A DNA stretch of 64,000 nt from Ochotona curzoniae. Taxonomy: Eukaryota; Chordata; Mammalia; Lagomorpha; Ochotonidae. This document shows positions 33,692-45,224 of this stretch, one piece after another. How positions within the stretch are numbered: position 1 is the first letter of the stretch; every line of letters starts with the position of its first letter. The translations under genes were made by a program, and so were the position numbers. Location of the stretch: contig NW_024464918.1 in assembly GCF_017591425.1 (NCBI RefSeq), positions 12,212,001 to 12,276,000 of the forward strand, written 5' to 3'. A model generated the notes under the pieces. The model saw only the letters and a list, made by a program, of their open reading frames with translations, was not told the origin of the DNA and did not search any database.

Positions 33692-35389
33692 GTGAGTAGT
33701 GTTTCCTATTATTCACTTGTTGTAAAATGTGGACTCCTGTCCAGTGCCAAGATAAGCTTGATTCCAGTATTCCTTGCTCCAACCCTTTTAAGAAAAATAA
33801 TGATTGACATCACTAGCAAATAAGATGCTATAGATGTTTAAATTTTGTCTGTTACATATATTCACATGAGTGATTATAGAAGCATCGTGATATGAGTGGG
33901 TAGCCCTCAGTGGGCATTCTTTGTTATAAGCAACAGAACAAAGAACTCTTAAAAATGCAGCTTCAAGATGGTTTAAATAATAAGAAAATTTTATTAGTTC
34001 TCATGACAAGGGGTTCTAAAGTACAGTAGGGCCATAGATGGTTAATGAACTTTATCAACGTCACTAAAGTGTGTGTGCTGACACCTTCAGCAGGGTATCT
34101 CTTTTATGTATCTCTTTTTTATTTGTGTTTTTAGAAAGGTCTCAGAAAACTTACACTCACATTCGTGGGCCAGGACTCTGTCACACACACTTTCCAAATT
34201 TATCCCTGCTGAACTGTACTGCCTCATAGGATTTTCTTGAAAGGATCATTAGTCCCTTTTGGGGGTGGGGATGGAACCCATATTTCTTGAAGCACATAGC
34301 AGCATAAAGCAAAGAGGGCATATAGAAAAAAAGTAGTCTTCTTGCTAAGGAGAAAAAAAAGATAGATGCTTATTATGAAGGAAATCAATAGTATCCTTTG
34401 TAGTACGCGGCTGTACAAATGTCAGTAATACTGCTTTTTAATGAACCTGAGTTCCAAAACCTTCCATATTTCATAGCTGCAGAAACTAGATGCCCAGCTT
34501 TGGATAACACTCTGAACATATGGCTGAAATTTAAAAAAATGCTTAGAAATACATGTGACTCTGGATTTAAAATCCAAGTCATTATCATTACACCATATGC
34601 AGGCTGTTTCTCCAACATGCATAATTATAAACACCCTCAAAGAGTAAACACTGCTGCCAATTCTTAAAAAAAAAAACTACAAAGCAGTATTAAATAGCCA
34701 TGCTAATTTAACTTCCTAATTTTTCCAGAATCTTTAGAAAGATGTATACAACTCCAGAGATACTGAGCACTTAAAAAGCCTTACACCTGTATCGGAATAG
34801 AAAAAACAACAACACTAAAAGAAGAGCCAAAAAAAGTTTGAGTAGATTTAAAATTACCTATGGGAGTTCACTGTAGTAAAATTCCCCCATGCCGCTGTTC
34901 AAGTATAGGTCACTTCCTTGTGCTATCCAGGGAAATGTCCTCAAGACATTCTCATTTCCCTATGAGCTTTGTAAAGCCTCCTGCTTTGAAATTTGTGGGG
35001 CGGGATTCAAGAGGTGTGGACAGACTTTTCCATTTCCCAAGCATCTCTCTTACTTGCAGGGCTCTAGGGTCCATACTACTCCGGGATTTGAGCCTTGAAG
35101 GTCCCAGCATCACAGCAAATATGCCAACTTACCCATATGAGATATTAAGATGTTGTATCTTCCATCCTTATCCTGAGTGATGTCTGGGATGAAGGATGCA
35201 GGTGTGGATGTGCTTAGAGAGAAGTCTTCCTGAACTTAGGTTTAAAATGGCATCTAAGAGCCATTTTAAAATGTTTATTGCAAACGGAATTAAAAGAATT
35301 TAATTAAAAGAACTATTGAAGTCCAGGAACACTGGGGTATGCAACAAGTTCATGAGGAATGTGTATAATGAAGAAAGTTACACAAGGAT
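33692..35389. other. Unassigned DNA
   Basis: The piece 33895-34140 (TTATAAGCAACAGAACAAAG onward) resembles a common old mammalian repeat that I cannot name securely. A-runs occur at 34666-34676. No second exon-like segment that pairs with 33625-33691 was found by eye. Confidence 0.35.
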
Positions 35390-35830
35390 TCTTAAAAATT
35401 CTACCAAAACAAACTTACCTCTAATTCTACTTTTTATGAAATGTTTTAAAGCACCCTCACACAGACTTAGGCATATGTTTATGCATAATATATATGAATA
35501 TAATACAATGTATGTAAATATAAACACAAGCAGACAATATTCTACAAATGACTGGATACTATTCTATAATTTCCTTTATAAAAGCAATACCTTACAAACA
35601 TGTTTTCATTGCAGTATGTGCATGACATCATGTTTTACTGATGAATAGTTTTGTATGGCAGGAATTAATGGTAATTAATTCCCTCACTTCCTTATTACCT
35701 GAAATTTTTTAAAATTATTTTTAATTATACTAAATGTCCTTGTGCACATAGACCTTTTTCCACATATGATTTGTGGTTATCTGTCTCATTGAATTTCCAG
35801 AAAGGTGATTTCTGGGTTAGTGATTAAAGA
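35390..35830 (-). mobile_element. L1 3'-end remnant, antisense
   Basis: Antisense L1 order: GACTGGATACTATTCTATAA, AACATGTTTTCATTGCAG, TCCTTGTGCACATAGACC, TTGAATTTCCAGAAAGGTG, ATTTCTGGGTTAGTG. Diverged; no coding potential. Confidence 0.6.
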
Positions 35831-36064
35831 GAAAGCTATAAAGAACTAGAATGTTAGCTAGCCCAGGCAGGACACAGGCCCTTGTGGGCATTCTGGGGAT
35901 CCCTGCGAGGCCACAGGCTCCTGCAGAAAGATGTTTGACAGTGCCAGCAGAAAGGATATGAAGCCATGTGCACCTACAAGAACAATAAGGAACTTCTCTG
36001 AGGAATGGCAGTCAGTTTAGGTATTTGTTTTTGTGTTAACTGAAGTGGCCTCTTTCTGTCCTTT
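35831..36064. other. Unassigned DNA
   Basis: No repeat or gene recognised. Confidence 0.35.
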
Positions 36065-36190
36065 GTCTAGACTAAAAATTTACTGCAGGTAGGAGCCATC
36101 TCTGTTGTGTTGTCCTTCACCAAAAAACAGCAAGTGCCTGGCATGTTTATATTATTGTGCCTATGCATTTCATAGGTTTAATTGAATTAT
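36065..36190 (+). mobile_element. L2 3' end fragment
   Basis: AATTTACTGCAGGTAGGAGCC, CATCTCTGTTGTGTTG and AACAGCAAGTGCCTGGCATG match sense L2 (actagaatgtaagctcc.. ctttgtctgt.. cagtgcctggcacat). Confidence 0.6.
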
Positions 36191-36519
36191 ATGGAAAACT
36201 TCTCATAAAGGAAAGAAATTTAAAAGGAATTTCTTAAAATCTCTTTATCTACCATGCTTTTCATTTCACACAAACAGAAACATGAAACCATACAAGTTCA
36301 GCTGTTTCTCCACTGTCTGGGATGAGACATGATTCTTCCTCAGGGAACAGGTTGTACCCTGTGGGTCACAGTTGTAGCTGTAGCATAATTGATTCCACAC
36401 TGGCCATGGAATCAGTCCAATTTCACAAGCAGAATTTATCTTTTGCTATTCTTTCAAAACAAGATGAAGTTCTAGGAGATTATGAAAATCAAAGTAAAGA
36501 GAGGTGACTTTGCAAAGAC

Positions 36520-36625
36520 AGTGTTGTAGAGTGGCAGATGGAGCCTCTACCTTGATCCCCAGAATCCCACATGGGTACCGGTTCAAATCCCAGCTGCTAC
36601 ACTTCCCTTCCAGCTCCTGGGTTTA
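36520..36625 (+). mobile_element. CSINE, 5' part only
   Basis: GAGTGGCAGATGGAGCC head, AGAATCCCACATGGGTACC, GGTTCAAATCCCAGCTGC (a good B box) and CTTCCCTTCCAGCTCCTGG. The downstream half is missing or unrecognisable. Confidence 0.7.
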
Positions 36626-36711
36626 GAGCAGGTTTACTTGGAAATCTTTGAAACTTTAGAAGAAGGGAGATTTCTCCTTGGCAATTCCAAGTGAGGCCAG
36701 TGGCCAATGGT

Positions 36712-36795
36712 GTCAAAATCACCAGTAGCTCCTCAGAAATGCAGAAGTGTGGGCTCCAGCCCAGCCCACACGGACTGTATGCTTACTCCGTATCC
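36712..36795 (+). mobile_element. MER5-like hAT fragment
   Basis: GTGTCAAAATCACCAGTAGC, CCTCAGAAATGCAGAAG and GGGCTCCAGCCCAGCCC follow the MER5A consensus (catcagaatcacctgg..gaaatgcagaatc..ggccccagccc). Confidence 0.6.
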
Positions 36796-37991
36796 TCAGG
36801 TCTTTCCTCTGCATATTATAGATCTAAAGCACAACTGCCTGTGATCCTTCATCTTGTTATTGCATAATTCCAACAATGAAGGAAAATGCAATTTTTAAAA
36901 TAGATGTATTTATGTAATATATATACTCAAAATTAAACATGCTTATGTAAATATATAAGAAGATAGATGTTGTAAAGATTAATAAGCATTATTTCAATAG
37001 CTCAACCATCAAGTTAGGCAAAGGAAACACTTTGGTTTCATTTAAATTACTCTCTATTTAAAAATGATTGTTTGCTGCTTAGGTCATTTCATCATTTTCA
37101 TAGCAATTTCCACTATATTCTTTCTTTTGTGCCAAGTGGCAGTCCTCTGGAAAAGAAAAAACATGTTTAAAATGAAAAGCCTAAATCAAGGTCTAGCTCT
37201 CTCCCACTTCATCCTTCTGGACTTTTCTCCTTCACCGTCTTAAAGTTTTTCAGACTTTCACCCTCTCTACAGAAAATGCTTCTAAGACACATCTAACTTC
37301 TACCATTCACATTTCTTATACATTCACGTATTTGTTCTCATAATTTTACACGAAAGATTGACTCTGTCTCCCAGTAAGTGAGTATTACCTATGAGGAAAA
37401 GTAAAAGATAAGGAGTATTGACTAGATTGGAATTGGCAAGTTGCATTTCACCCGAACAATTGATAGTTTCAGCAGCTCTGTATTTAACAGGGGAGTCAGT
37501 GGCTGCCTCTGCAGTCACCTGCAGGGATAGACCATGGGTATGGGATAAGGATATGGCTGTCGGTCTACTACATAATATTTTATTCATGTGTTGTTGAGCT
37601 ATACGGTTCTTCTCTGGAGAGCCACAAACTCCAATGGCTTTAAAGACGAATGCTGATCTCATAGTTTCAGAGGTTTAAATGTCTTTGAGCACCTTTCCTA
37701 GATTCTCTGTCTTGGGGCGTCTCCCTTCAGGTATCTGCTGAGACTGGAGACTCACTGGAAGACTCAGCTAGGGAAGGATCTGTTTCCTAGGGAACTCCTG
37801 GGGTTACTGGTCACAACTGAGTTCCTAGCAGCTGTTCCATTGCATGTAATTCACCATTCCGTTCCATTCCGTTATTCACCAGCCGTTGTCCAGAGAATAC
37901 CCTCAGCTCTTTGCCAGAACTGACTTTTCCATCCCATCAGGGTAGACACACAAGAAGAGTGAGACAGAGAATATTAGCAAGAGAGAGGTTA
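36796..37991. other. Unassigned DNA
   Basis: AT-rich around 36890-37080. No gene or clear repeat; the 112-codon minus-strand frame ending at 37324 has no family likeness. GTTCCATTCC is repeated at about 37861-37870, a minor local duplication. Confidence 0.35.
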
Positions 37992-38303
37992 GGGGCCAAC
38001 GTGGTGGTGTAGCAGGATTACCTCTACTTGCAGCGCAGACATCCCATATGCACACTGATCCATGTTCCAGATGTTCCACTTCCTGTCCAGCTCTCTCCAA
38101 AGGATGGTATAAAGCTTTTGATCCCTGTACCCACCTGGGATACCTGGAAGAAGCTCCTGCTTCCCAGCTTCAGACCAGCCCAGCTTTGGCTGTTGCAGCC
38201 ATTTATGATGTGATCCAGAGGAAGGAAGATCTGTCTCTGTTTGTCTTTTCTTCTCTATTTCTATAACACTGACTTTCAAGTAAAAATTAAAATATTCTAA
38301 AAT
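37992..38303 (+). mobile_element. Old CSINE, first arm of an inverted pair
   Basis: GGGGCCAACGTGGTGGTGTAG head, CATCCCATATGCACACTG, TTCCTGTCCAGCTCTCTCC, ACCTGGAAGAAGCTCCTGC, AGCTTTGGCTGTTGCAGCC and an A/T-rich tail. The frames within are SINE-derived. Confidence 0.9.
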
Positions 38304-38387
38304 TTTTTTTTAACTTAAAAAAATAGAGCAGTCAAAACTCTCTACAGCCTAATTACAGATCAGAGGTCTTAGTACTTTGTTAGGGAT

Positions 38388-38703
38388 ATTTTTATTCATT
38401 TTGAAAACCAGAATCACAGAGAGAGGTGGGGGAGAAACAAGGAGCTTCCACCCCACTGTTCATTCCCCGCGTGGGTGTGACAGGAGCAAGTCCAGAACAG
38501 GCTGAAACAAGGTGCTTCATCACGTCTCCCACGTGGGTACGTCAGTACAGGGGCCCAAATGCTGAAGGCATCTTTTGCTGCTTTCCCCAGACTGTTAGCA
38601 AGGAGCAGGATCAGAAGTGGAGATGCCAGTCATGAACCGGAGCCCCTGTACGATGCTGGTGTCACAAGCAGGAGTATTACCCACTGTGCCACAAAGCTGG
38701 TCC
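38388..38703 (-). mobile_element. Old CSINE, antisense, second arm of an inverted pair
   Basis: Antisense: ATTTTTATTCATTTTGAAAA tail, CAGAGAGAGGTGGGGG, TTCATTCCCCGCGTGG, CGTCTCCCACGTGGGTACG, TTTTGCTGCTTTCCCC, GAACCGGAGCCCCTGTACG and CCCACTGTGCCACAAAGC head. Confidence 0.9.
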
Positions 38704-38799
38704 CCATTGCTTCTCATTTGCCTGATGGATATGTAGGCTTGCTTACATCTTTAGATGTTAAAAAAAAATAAAATTTTAAAAAATCAGGGAGAAGATGGA

Positions 38800-38905
38800 A
38801 TTAAAAGATACTTACATTAGTCCAAAAAAGTTGAGGTTCATGTGCAGATTTTCCAACATACACATACACGTTTTTCCACGAACTTTGTGAGGGATCTTAC
38901 AACCT
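38800..38905. mobile_element. MITE-like element, second copy
   Basis: TTAGTCCAAAAAAGTTGAGG, TTCATGTGCAGATTTTCC, ACACATACACGTTTTTCC and CACGAACTTTGTGAGGG: an element of about 100 bases with roughly complementary ends. It is related to the copies at 23.9 and 50.2 kb. The core is short and AT-rich without coding potential. Confidence 0.45.
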
Positions 38906-39944
38906 TTGGAGAGTTGTTTAGAAAACACTTGGTTCCCATTGCTGATGTCTAATCACAATTTTTCTGGTCATCCAAACCATGCACTCAGTGCTGGAGCCTG
39001 GCTGGGGGACTAAAATAGTCTAAGAGGGTCTGAGAATCCCTTCCTCTCACAGGGTTCCCCTTACTCCCATCATTGGTGTCTTGGCTAAACACACCCTGCA
39101 TGCTGCAGAGTGCAGAGAGCAAAGAACAGTGTGTGAATCTCCTGCAGGAGAAATCAGGGCTCTGTCTTCCATCTTTTGATTTCCATTGCAACAGTGTGGA
39201 AGCAAATGTGTTAGCGCTTGGTCACGGACTTGCTAATGAGCTTGCTATAGGATGGCACAGTGGCATCAAACAAGAGCATTGTCACCTAATGGGGAAAGCA
39301 GTAGGTCAATGTACTTGCTTTGCATGCGTGGTTCCCCAAATCTAGACACTGTCTCTAAGAATGAGAGATGGATGCTGCTCTGGCCTAAACAACAGGTGCC
39401 CACTCCAGAGGTATGCTGACTTACCATGACAGTGGTCCTGTCCCTTCTGTAATTCTGAATCTCCTTGGACTTCTGATCCTTTTTATCTTACTGTCTAGAT
39501 AACTGCTAAGATGTGGTGCCTCTCAAACTTTACCAGCCTTTTGTAATTTGCCATCTCATACCAGGATGGGGCCTGGCTGAGTGATCCACATTTGTGTTAT
39601 TTGTTCACTCAGAGCTTTATTCTTCCTTCTGGTTTGGCCGTGTGTGGCAATCATTTATAGTTGTCCCCTGAAATGCCTTCAGCAGACATGCATTTGCTTT
39701 GATTTTCACATCAGTTTTTTGGCCAGAGTGACAAGCCCACCCACTGGCTCAACCTCAGAGCCTTGCCTGCAAGGTTTTCTGAGAGTGTATATACTATTAC
39801 ATGCCTACGCATGACAAGACTGGCCAGACCTCTCCCTCGTATCAAGTGTCATAACAAAAACATTTTCAATAACAACAGCCATAGGGGAGGCTCTATTTGA
39901 GTTCCTGTTTTTATCTCAGGGTCCATGTGAGGCATAGGGCATTG
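38906..39944. other. Unassigned DNA
   Basis: No gene recognised. The fragment GGATGGCACAGTGGCATC (39251) resembles a SINE head but lacks the rest. Confidence 0.35.
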
Positions 39945-40145
39945 TGACTCAGTACGGGTCAGTGTTGGCTTGGAACCCTGTCTCCATCGCTGGGCAGCTG
40001 GATCCCTGACACAGTTCTTGCCCTCTCTGAATCTGCATTGCATCATCTACAAAGCAGAACAGCAACTGCACCTGCCTCAGAGAGATCTAGCGAAGATCAA
40101 ACCAAAGGCCAGTGCTTGGCATGGGATATGCATATAGGACTAGTT
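39945..40145 (+). mobile_element. MIR
   Basis: CTTGGAACCCTGTCTCCATC, ACACAGTTCTTGCCCTCTCTG, ATCATCTACAAAGCAGAAC, ACTGCACCTGCCTCAGAG and GCCAGTGCTTGGCATGG follow MIR 5' to 3'. Confidence 0.7.
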
Positions 40146-40309
40146 GACTTGTTTTATAGCCATTCCTGCTTGAGTGCCTCTCTGTATTTCATAAATGTGC
40201 AAGCTCAGAATCAAAGAAGGTAAAAACACTTTTCTAAGACCTAAAAGGGCAGAATTGGGATATGAACTTGGATCTGCCTGCCTTATTAGTTCTTAAAGGC
40301 ATTTTCAAG

Positions 40310-40400
40310 GTATTTCCTCTGTTCTGTGTGTTGGCCATAAAGACACATGTGAACAAGACCCAACCTCAGCCCTCATGAAGAATACAGCCTAATGAGATGC
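40310..40400 (-). mobile_element. L2 fragment, antisense
   Basis: GTGTGTTGGCCATAAAGACAC, GAACAAGACCCAACCTCAGCC and CTCATGAAGAATACAGCC match antisense L2. Confidence 0.6.
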
Positions 40401-40469
40401 GAAAAGACTCCTAGATATACCTGCCACCCATCTTGGGACACCCCCAGGACACCTACCTGAAGTGTCCCG

Positions 40470-40690
40470 GAATGCTCTTGGCATAATAGCTGTTATTTAT
40501 TAGATGCAGTTGCCTGCTCATGTAATCTCCTCCACAGCCCCGTGAAGCAGCTGCAATTATTATTCTCAATTCACAGATTGAAAATCTGAGGCTTGCAGAA
40601 GGTGGTACTGTTGTCAAACTCATGTAGCTGCAATGTGATAGAACTGGGATTTAAACCAGGCCAGCACTATAATGTTTACAGAAGTCACTG
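40470..40690 (-). mobile_element. MIR, antisense
   Basis: CATGTAATCTCCTCCACAGCC, TTATTATTCTCAATTCACAG, ATTGAAAATCTGAGGCTTGC, ATGTAGCTGCAATGTGATAG and ACTGGGATTTAAACCAGGCC are the antisense MIR landmarks. Nearly full length. Confidence 0.85.
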
Positions 40691-42972
40691 TAACTGATGG
40701 CTGGGGTTACAGTTAGAACAAGAGGTTATGTCTTTGCTATAGCCCACATGTAAGCAAACAAAAAGTGTGCTCCTTCATCTTCCTTTTTGCTCTGATCTCC
40801 CATAGCTACTTTCAGATTAAAACACACCAGAAAATTCATCAGTTCTAGGAGCAAAGAAATCAGACGCTATTAAATTGAAATCAGATAGCAGGTCTAACTA
40901 TATCTGCTTTTGTAAACTTTGCTTAGCTGCTTTTACAGGGATCCATATATCAGGGAGCAAGCTTGATTTGGACAGCCTGGGGCGTCAAGAACCCCCTTCA
41001 GCCCCCGGAAATGTACTTTGCTTTGGCTGAGTATAGGTGGCCATGGTCTGGGGAGACATGGGCCAAGGTAAAGCCCAGGAGACTGGCTAGTAAACAGCCA
41101 CTGCCTGATGACTTCTGCCAAATGGCCACAAATCACCAAGAGGGTGTGTTCAGAGGAGTCAGAAAGACTTCAGTTCTACCTCCATGAGTCAGGCTATTTG
41201 AGTCTCCAGGGGAACCTGGTAGGTCCACTGAGCTGGGCACATCAGCAATAAATAAAACACCGACAGTAGGATCTTGCCCCATTGGCTAGCTTTATTCAAG
41301 GTTTACAGTCATCTGCCAGAAAGGGAGGAGCTTTGCAACTGGCATACACTGTGAGATTGTTGACCAGGAGTGAGTACAAGGCACACAGGACAGGCTCCCT
41401 GCAGAAAACAAAGAAGCCTTGCCCTGGGCAAACAAAGCCAGACGCCACTGGGGCCCAAGCTTAGGTCTGTGTTACTCACAAAACAGCACCTGGCCAAAAG
41501 GCAGACTAGATTTGTATTCTTATTCCTCATCTAGAATTAAATCTGAGGCAATAAGCCCTTCAGTAATCAACTCTTAACCTGCCTCCCAGGGCAATCAATC
41601 ACTTCAGTAAAACAAAAGAAATAGCCCAACATGGTGCCTACAAGGATGGGCACAGTTCACAAAGTTTTGTCTTGGCAGAGGATGTCATCTTGCCAACAGC
41701 TTTCTGATAGGGTGTCATCTTGAGCTCTCAGGCACCAAGGGAGGCGACATAGGGTATTTTAAGCTCATTTTTCACGTGTGCAAATTCTGACTGTCCAGAC
41801 AGGTCAAGAGCTCTGCCTCAAGTTATGCAACCATTTGATAGAAGAAAGAATCATAGCTCTTGGTATCTCAGCTCCTAAAGTGCACTTACCCCTGAGCCAC
41901 TGTTCTGGGGAAGTGTGATGATGTCTGAAGGGTTTGTGCACAGCCAGCACAGCCTGAGAAGTACTCGGTCTTCATTAGTTGTCATTAAGTTGCCAGGACC
42001 TCCAGTCGCTCTTCCTGTGGGGTGGAACTAAACACCAATGCCTTTTACTTTGTGTGTCCACCTCCTGGCGTTCAGCTGGCAAGGTTTGTAATGAGCCACG
42101 GCAGAAGAAAACATCATCCCCAATTAGTGCCCTTAGGAAAATCTGCTTGTACCATCCTACCTGCAGAGGAAGTACTAAAGGGGGAGTCTGTGTATGAATA
42201 AACGGTGGGGAAAAAGCAGTATCTACGATGATTCTGTAAAGGCTCTTACAAGCGTTTATAATGGCAAATGGCACAAGAGCATTCAGGGCCACCATATTGG
42301 TGTTTTTGTAAAGTAGCATTTGCCATTGCTAGTGGAAACACTATGCTTTTGTCTAGAAAGATCCTGCAGGTGCACATTCAAGTTAGTGGGAAGTCAGGCT
42401 GTCATGGAAAAGGAAAGTCTACCTGGAATAGATACATCTGCCCATCCTGTAATTGACCTCTTGATAGAATCGAGGCAGGATGCATCTGGTACAGAGAAAA
42501 TCTGTCCATTCAAATTTTAGCAGTACATTGCTTCAGATTGGATAGCTGGGATGGTCACAGTTCGGGTAAAATGGAATTTGTGGCCCAGACCTGCCATTTT
42601 CTAGTCATGTGATTCTAGAAGCCTAGTAACTGGTTCAAGGCCGAGTCCTTATTTAAGATGGATTTGCTTATGCCTTTAATAAATATCACTGAAGTATTTA
42701 TCTGAAGAAATTGACTTTCTTACCAATAGTAAGACCATTTCCTCAGGAGCTAAAGATAACCCTAAAAATGCCTCACCCAAAGGTTTTAAAATCTGGCTTC
42801 AAAAGATTTCAAAACAATCAGCATCACATGTAATGCTTTCTAAGAATACCTGTGGCTAGGCCCTAAACTTCCTGCCCTTGTGGAAATTTGCTCTATTCGC
42901 TATACTCCCCTGTTCCTTTGCTACGCAATGACAGTCCACGTAGAGCAAAGCTATAGTGGCTTCCGTGATTTT
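40691..42972. other. Unassigned DNA
   Basis: No gene recognised. About 42545-42650 may hold a plus-strand MIR fragment (GTGGCCCAGACCTGCCATT, CTAGTCATGTGATTC). A 114-codon minus-strand frame (42319 to 41975) has no family likeness. Confidence 0.35.
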
Positions 42973-43304
42973 GGGCCCAGCGCGGTGGCACAAATGGTTA
43001 AGATCCTCGCCTTGCACGCCCGGGATCCCATATGGGCGCCAGTTCTGTCCTGGCTGCCCCGCTTCCCTTCTAGCTCCCTGCCTGTGGCCCGGGAAAGCAG
43101 TCGAGGACGGCCCAAAGCTTTGGGACCCTGCACCTGCGTGGGAGACCCGGAAGAGGCTCCTGGCTTCGGATTGGCATAGTCTCGGCCGTTGTGCTCACTT
43201 GGGGAGTGAATCATTGGATGGAAGAGCTTCCTCTCTGTCTCTCCTCTCTGTATATCCGCCTTTCCAATTAAAAAAAAATAATAAAAATAAATGTTAAAAA
43301 AAAA
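42973..43304 (+). mobile_element. Full-length CSINE, first arm of an inverted pair
   Basis: Complete: GGGCCCAGCGCGGTGGCAC head, GGATCCCATATGGGCGCC, CTTCTAGCTCCCTGCC, GTGGCCCGGGAAAGCAGTC, GACGGCCCAAAGCTTTGGG, CTGGCTTCGGATTGGCATAG, CTCTCTGTCTCTCCTCTC and an A-rich tail. CCGTGATTTTG before and CCATGATTGTG after form a probable 11-base target-site duplication with two mismatches. Young to intermediate age. The 99-119 codon frames on both strands are SINE-derived. Confidence 0.96.
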
Positions 43305-43316
43305 AGCCATGATTGT

Positions 43317-43391
43317 GCAAGCTCCTCAGGTGATTCTTAAGCAGCCAGCTTAGCATCACACCTTAGAATCATATGGAGGAGCCACTGTCTT
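43317..43391 (+). mobile_element. MER5-like hAT fragments
   Basis: GCAAGCTCCTCAGGTGATTC and TTAGCATCACACCTTAGAATC match MER5A 3' and 5' portions. The CSINE at 43392 appears inserted here, because AAGCCCTAG continues after it. Confidence 0.5.
43383..43391 (+). repeat. Target-site duplication, left copy
   Basis: CACTGTCTT, repeated exactly at 43722-43730 around the antisense CSINE. Confidence 0.7.
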
Positions 43392-43721
43392 TTTAAAATA
43401 TATATATATTTATTTTTATTAGAAAGTCAGATATACAGAAAGGAGGAAAGACAGAGGAAGATCTTCCCTCCGATGATTCACTCCCCAAGGGCCTACAATG
43501 ACCAGAGCTGAGACTATCTGAAGCCCAGAGGCTCTTCCAGGTCTCCCATGCAGCTACAGAATCTCAGGGCCCTGGGCCATCCTCAACTGCTTCCCCAGGC
43601 CACAGACAAAGAGCTGGATGAGAAGCCGGGCTGCCAAGGTTAGAATTGGTGCTCATATGGGATGCTGATGTGTACAAGGCAAGGACTTTAGCCACTAGAC
43701 TACTGCACCAGTCCCAAAAGA
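43392..43721 (-). mobile_element. CSINE, antisense, second arm of an inverted pair
   Basis: Antisense body: AGAAAGTCAGATATACAG, AAGATCTTCCCTCCGATG, AGGCTCTTCCAGGTCTCCC, GCCATCCTCAACTGC, GAGCTGGATGAGAAGCCGG, TGCTCATATGGGATGC and TGCACCAGTCCC head. Preceded by a short (AT)n at 43398-43409, which is the old A/T tail. Confidence 0.93.
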
Positions 43722-43730
43722 CACTGTCTT
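43722..43730 (+). repeat. Target-site duplication, right copy
   Basis: CACTGTCTT, partner of 43383-43391. Confidence 0.7.
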
Positions 43731-44279
43731 AAGCCCTAGAGACACTAAACAACATGAAATTCCCAAAATCACCAAACTGGTTAGCAAATAATAATAAAGA
43801 TAATGACATCAAATCGATTATTGGGGTTTTTTTTTTCTGATTTCCGGTCTAATCACCTTTTCCTCATGTTAGTACACCCAAATTCAGGAAAGAGCCAGGT
43901 CTCTTTGATGGTCTTGCAGTGCGCCACATGGTGCTGACCTATGTTTTGTTAACAACAGATCACAGCCATCAACAGCTTCCTAAGACTGTACTCTGTGGAT
44001 TTCAGTTAGAGTCACGAGTTCAGAATACCTGGAGATGCGTCCAGCTCAGACAGTATTGCTGACTTACCTCGGGTGAGACTGGCTTTGTAGGACTGCAAGA
44101 CTACAACCCAGGCATCATAGCCACATTCAGTAGGCACTACCTTCAAATGGCCTCCTTGATGATAGGCATAGTACCAGGAGGAAATTAAAAAAGTAAACCC
44201 AGCATGCATAGCCATATGGTGTCATGCATACTGCTTGTGGAATTTAGATAAAGCCTTAAGAGGAGCTATGGGGAAAGCT
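43731..44279. other. Unassigned DNA
   Basis: No repeat or gene recognised beyond the first few bases that may continue the MER5 copy. T run at 43827-43836. Confidence 0.35.
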
Positions 44280-44870
44280 TTCATGTGAACTCTTCTGTTC
44301 TTCTAGTGGGAATGTGAGTTAGTTTAGCAGTTATGAAAAATTGTGAGGGGGATCATCAAAAACCAAAAAGAATTGCCATATGCAATTCTATATGAAATCC
44401 CACTTCTGGGTGCTTAAGAGATTTGAAGTCAGTATGTCACTCAAATGTCATTGCAGCAGAATTTACAGTAGCTCCACCACAGCATCACGCTCAGTCCAGC
44501 AACAGATGAACAGGTGAGGAAAATGACCTGAATGAGGCCCTGAAACAGAAAAGAATTTAATCAGATATGGCAACATGGTCAGAACTGGGGAATGTTATGC
44601 TAAATGAAACAAGCCTGGCACAAATGTTGTCACTGGCATGCAAGCGGTGTCTGAAGCAGTCAGACTCAGAGAAGAGGGGATGGTGGTTACCAGAGTTGGG
44701 GCGGATGACACAATGAAGAAATGATGGCTGCAGGGCTCCAAACTTCAATTAGATAAAGGGAAAATATTTTCTTTCCTCTTTGGGGTATACTGGGCAGTAA
44801 ACTCAATACATTAAAACATATTGTGCATTTTTGCATAAAGCAGAAATAAAGTGTTCTCACCACTACAGAT
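44280..44870 (+). mobile_element. L1 3' end, sense
   Basis: Sense L1 3' text in order: GTGGGAATGTGAGTTAGTTTAG, TATGAAATCCCACTTCTGGG, TATGCTAAATGAAACAAGCC, GTCAGACTCAGAGAAGAGG and GGTGGTTACCAGAGTTGGG. It holds the very end of ORF2 (the MLNETSL-type motif) and the 3' UTR. No open frame remains. Confidence 0.85.
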
Positions 44871-45224
44871 GGTGTTTGAGAAGACCGATAAGTCAATTAT
44901 TTAAACTTAATTATTCATAAATATATGCAAATGATTCACAATCCAGTGGGTGAAAAGATATCTCTTAAGTGGGTTATGTACCTATAGAAATGTTACATTT
45001 TGAGATCATATACACTTGCAGTTTAAGAAAGATTAACATTCATGATTATCCTATATTCCTAATTAAATTTATTTTTGCTTATTATCATTGCAAGTAGGAA
45101 GGCATATGAATTTGTATGGTGCGGTCCATGTCTAGCAGGAGCTAAAAGGATGGTTGGAAGATTCCTGCCATCACTGAAGACAAACTTTGCTTTCATTAAA
45201 AGTGCCATAATGGTTAATGATTTC
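44871..45224. other. AT-rich unassigned DNA
   Basis: No repeat or gene recognised. Confidence 0.35.

Noticed and set aside
42951..43310. Overlapping frames of 99-119 codons on both strands
   Set aside because: They are fully contained in the full-length CSINE and its flanks.
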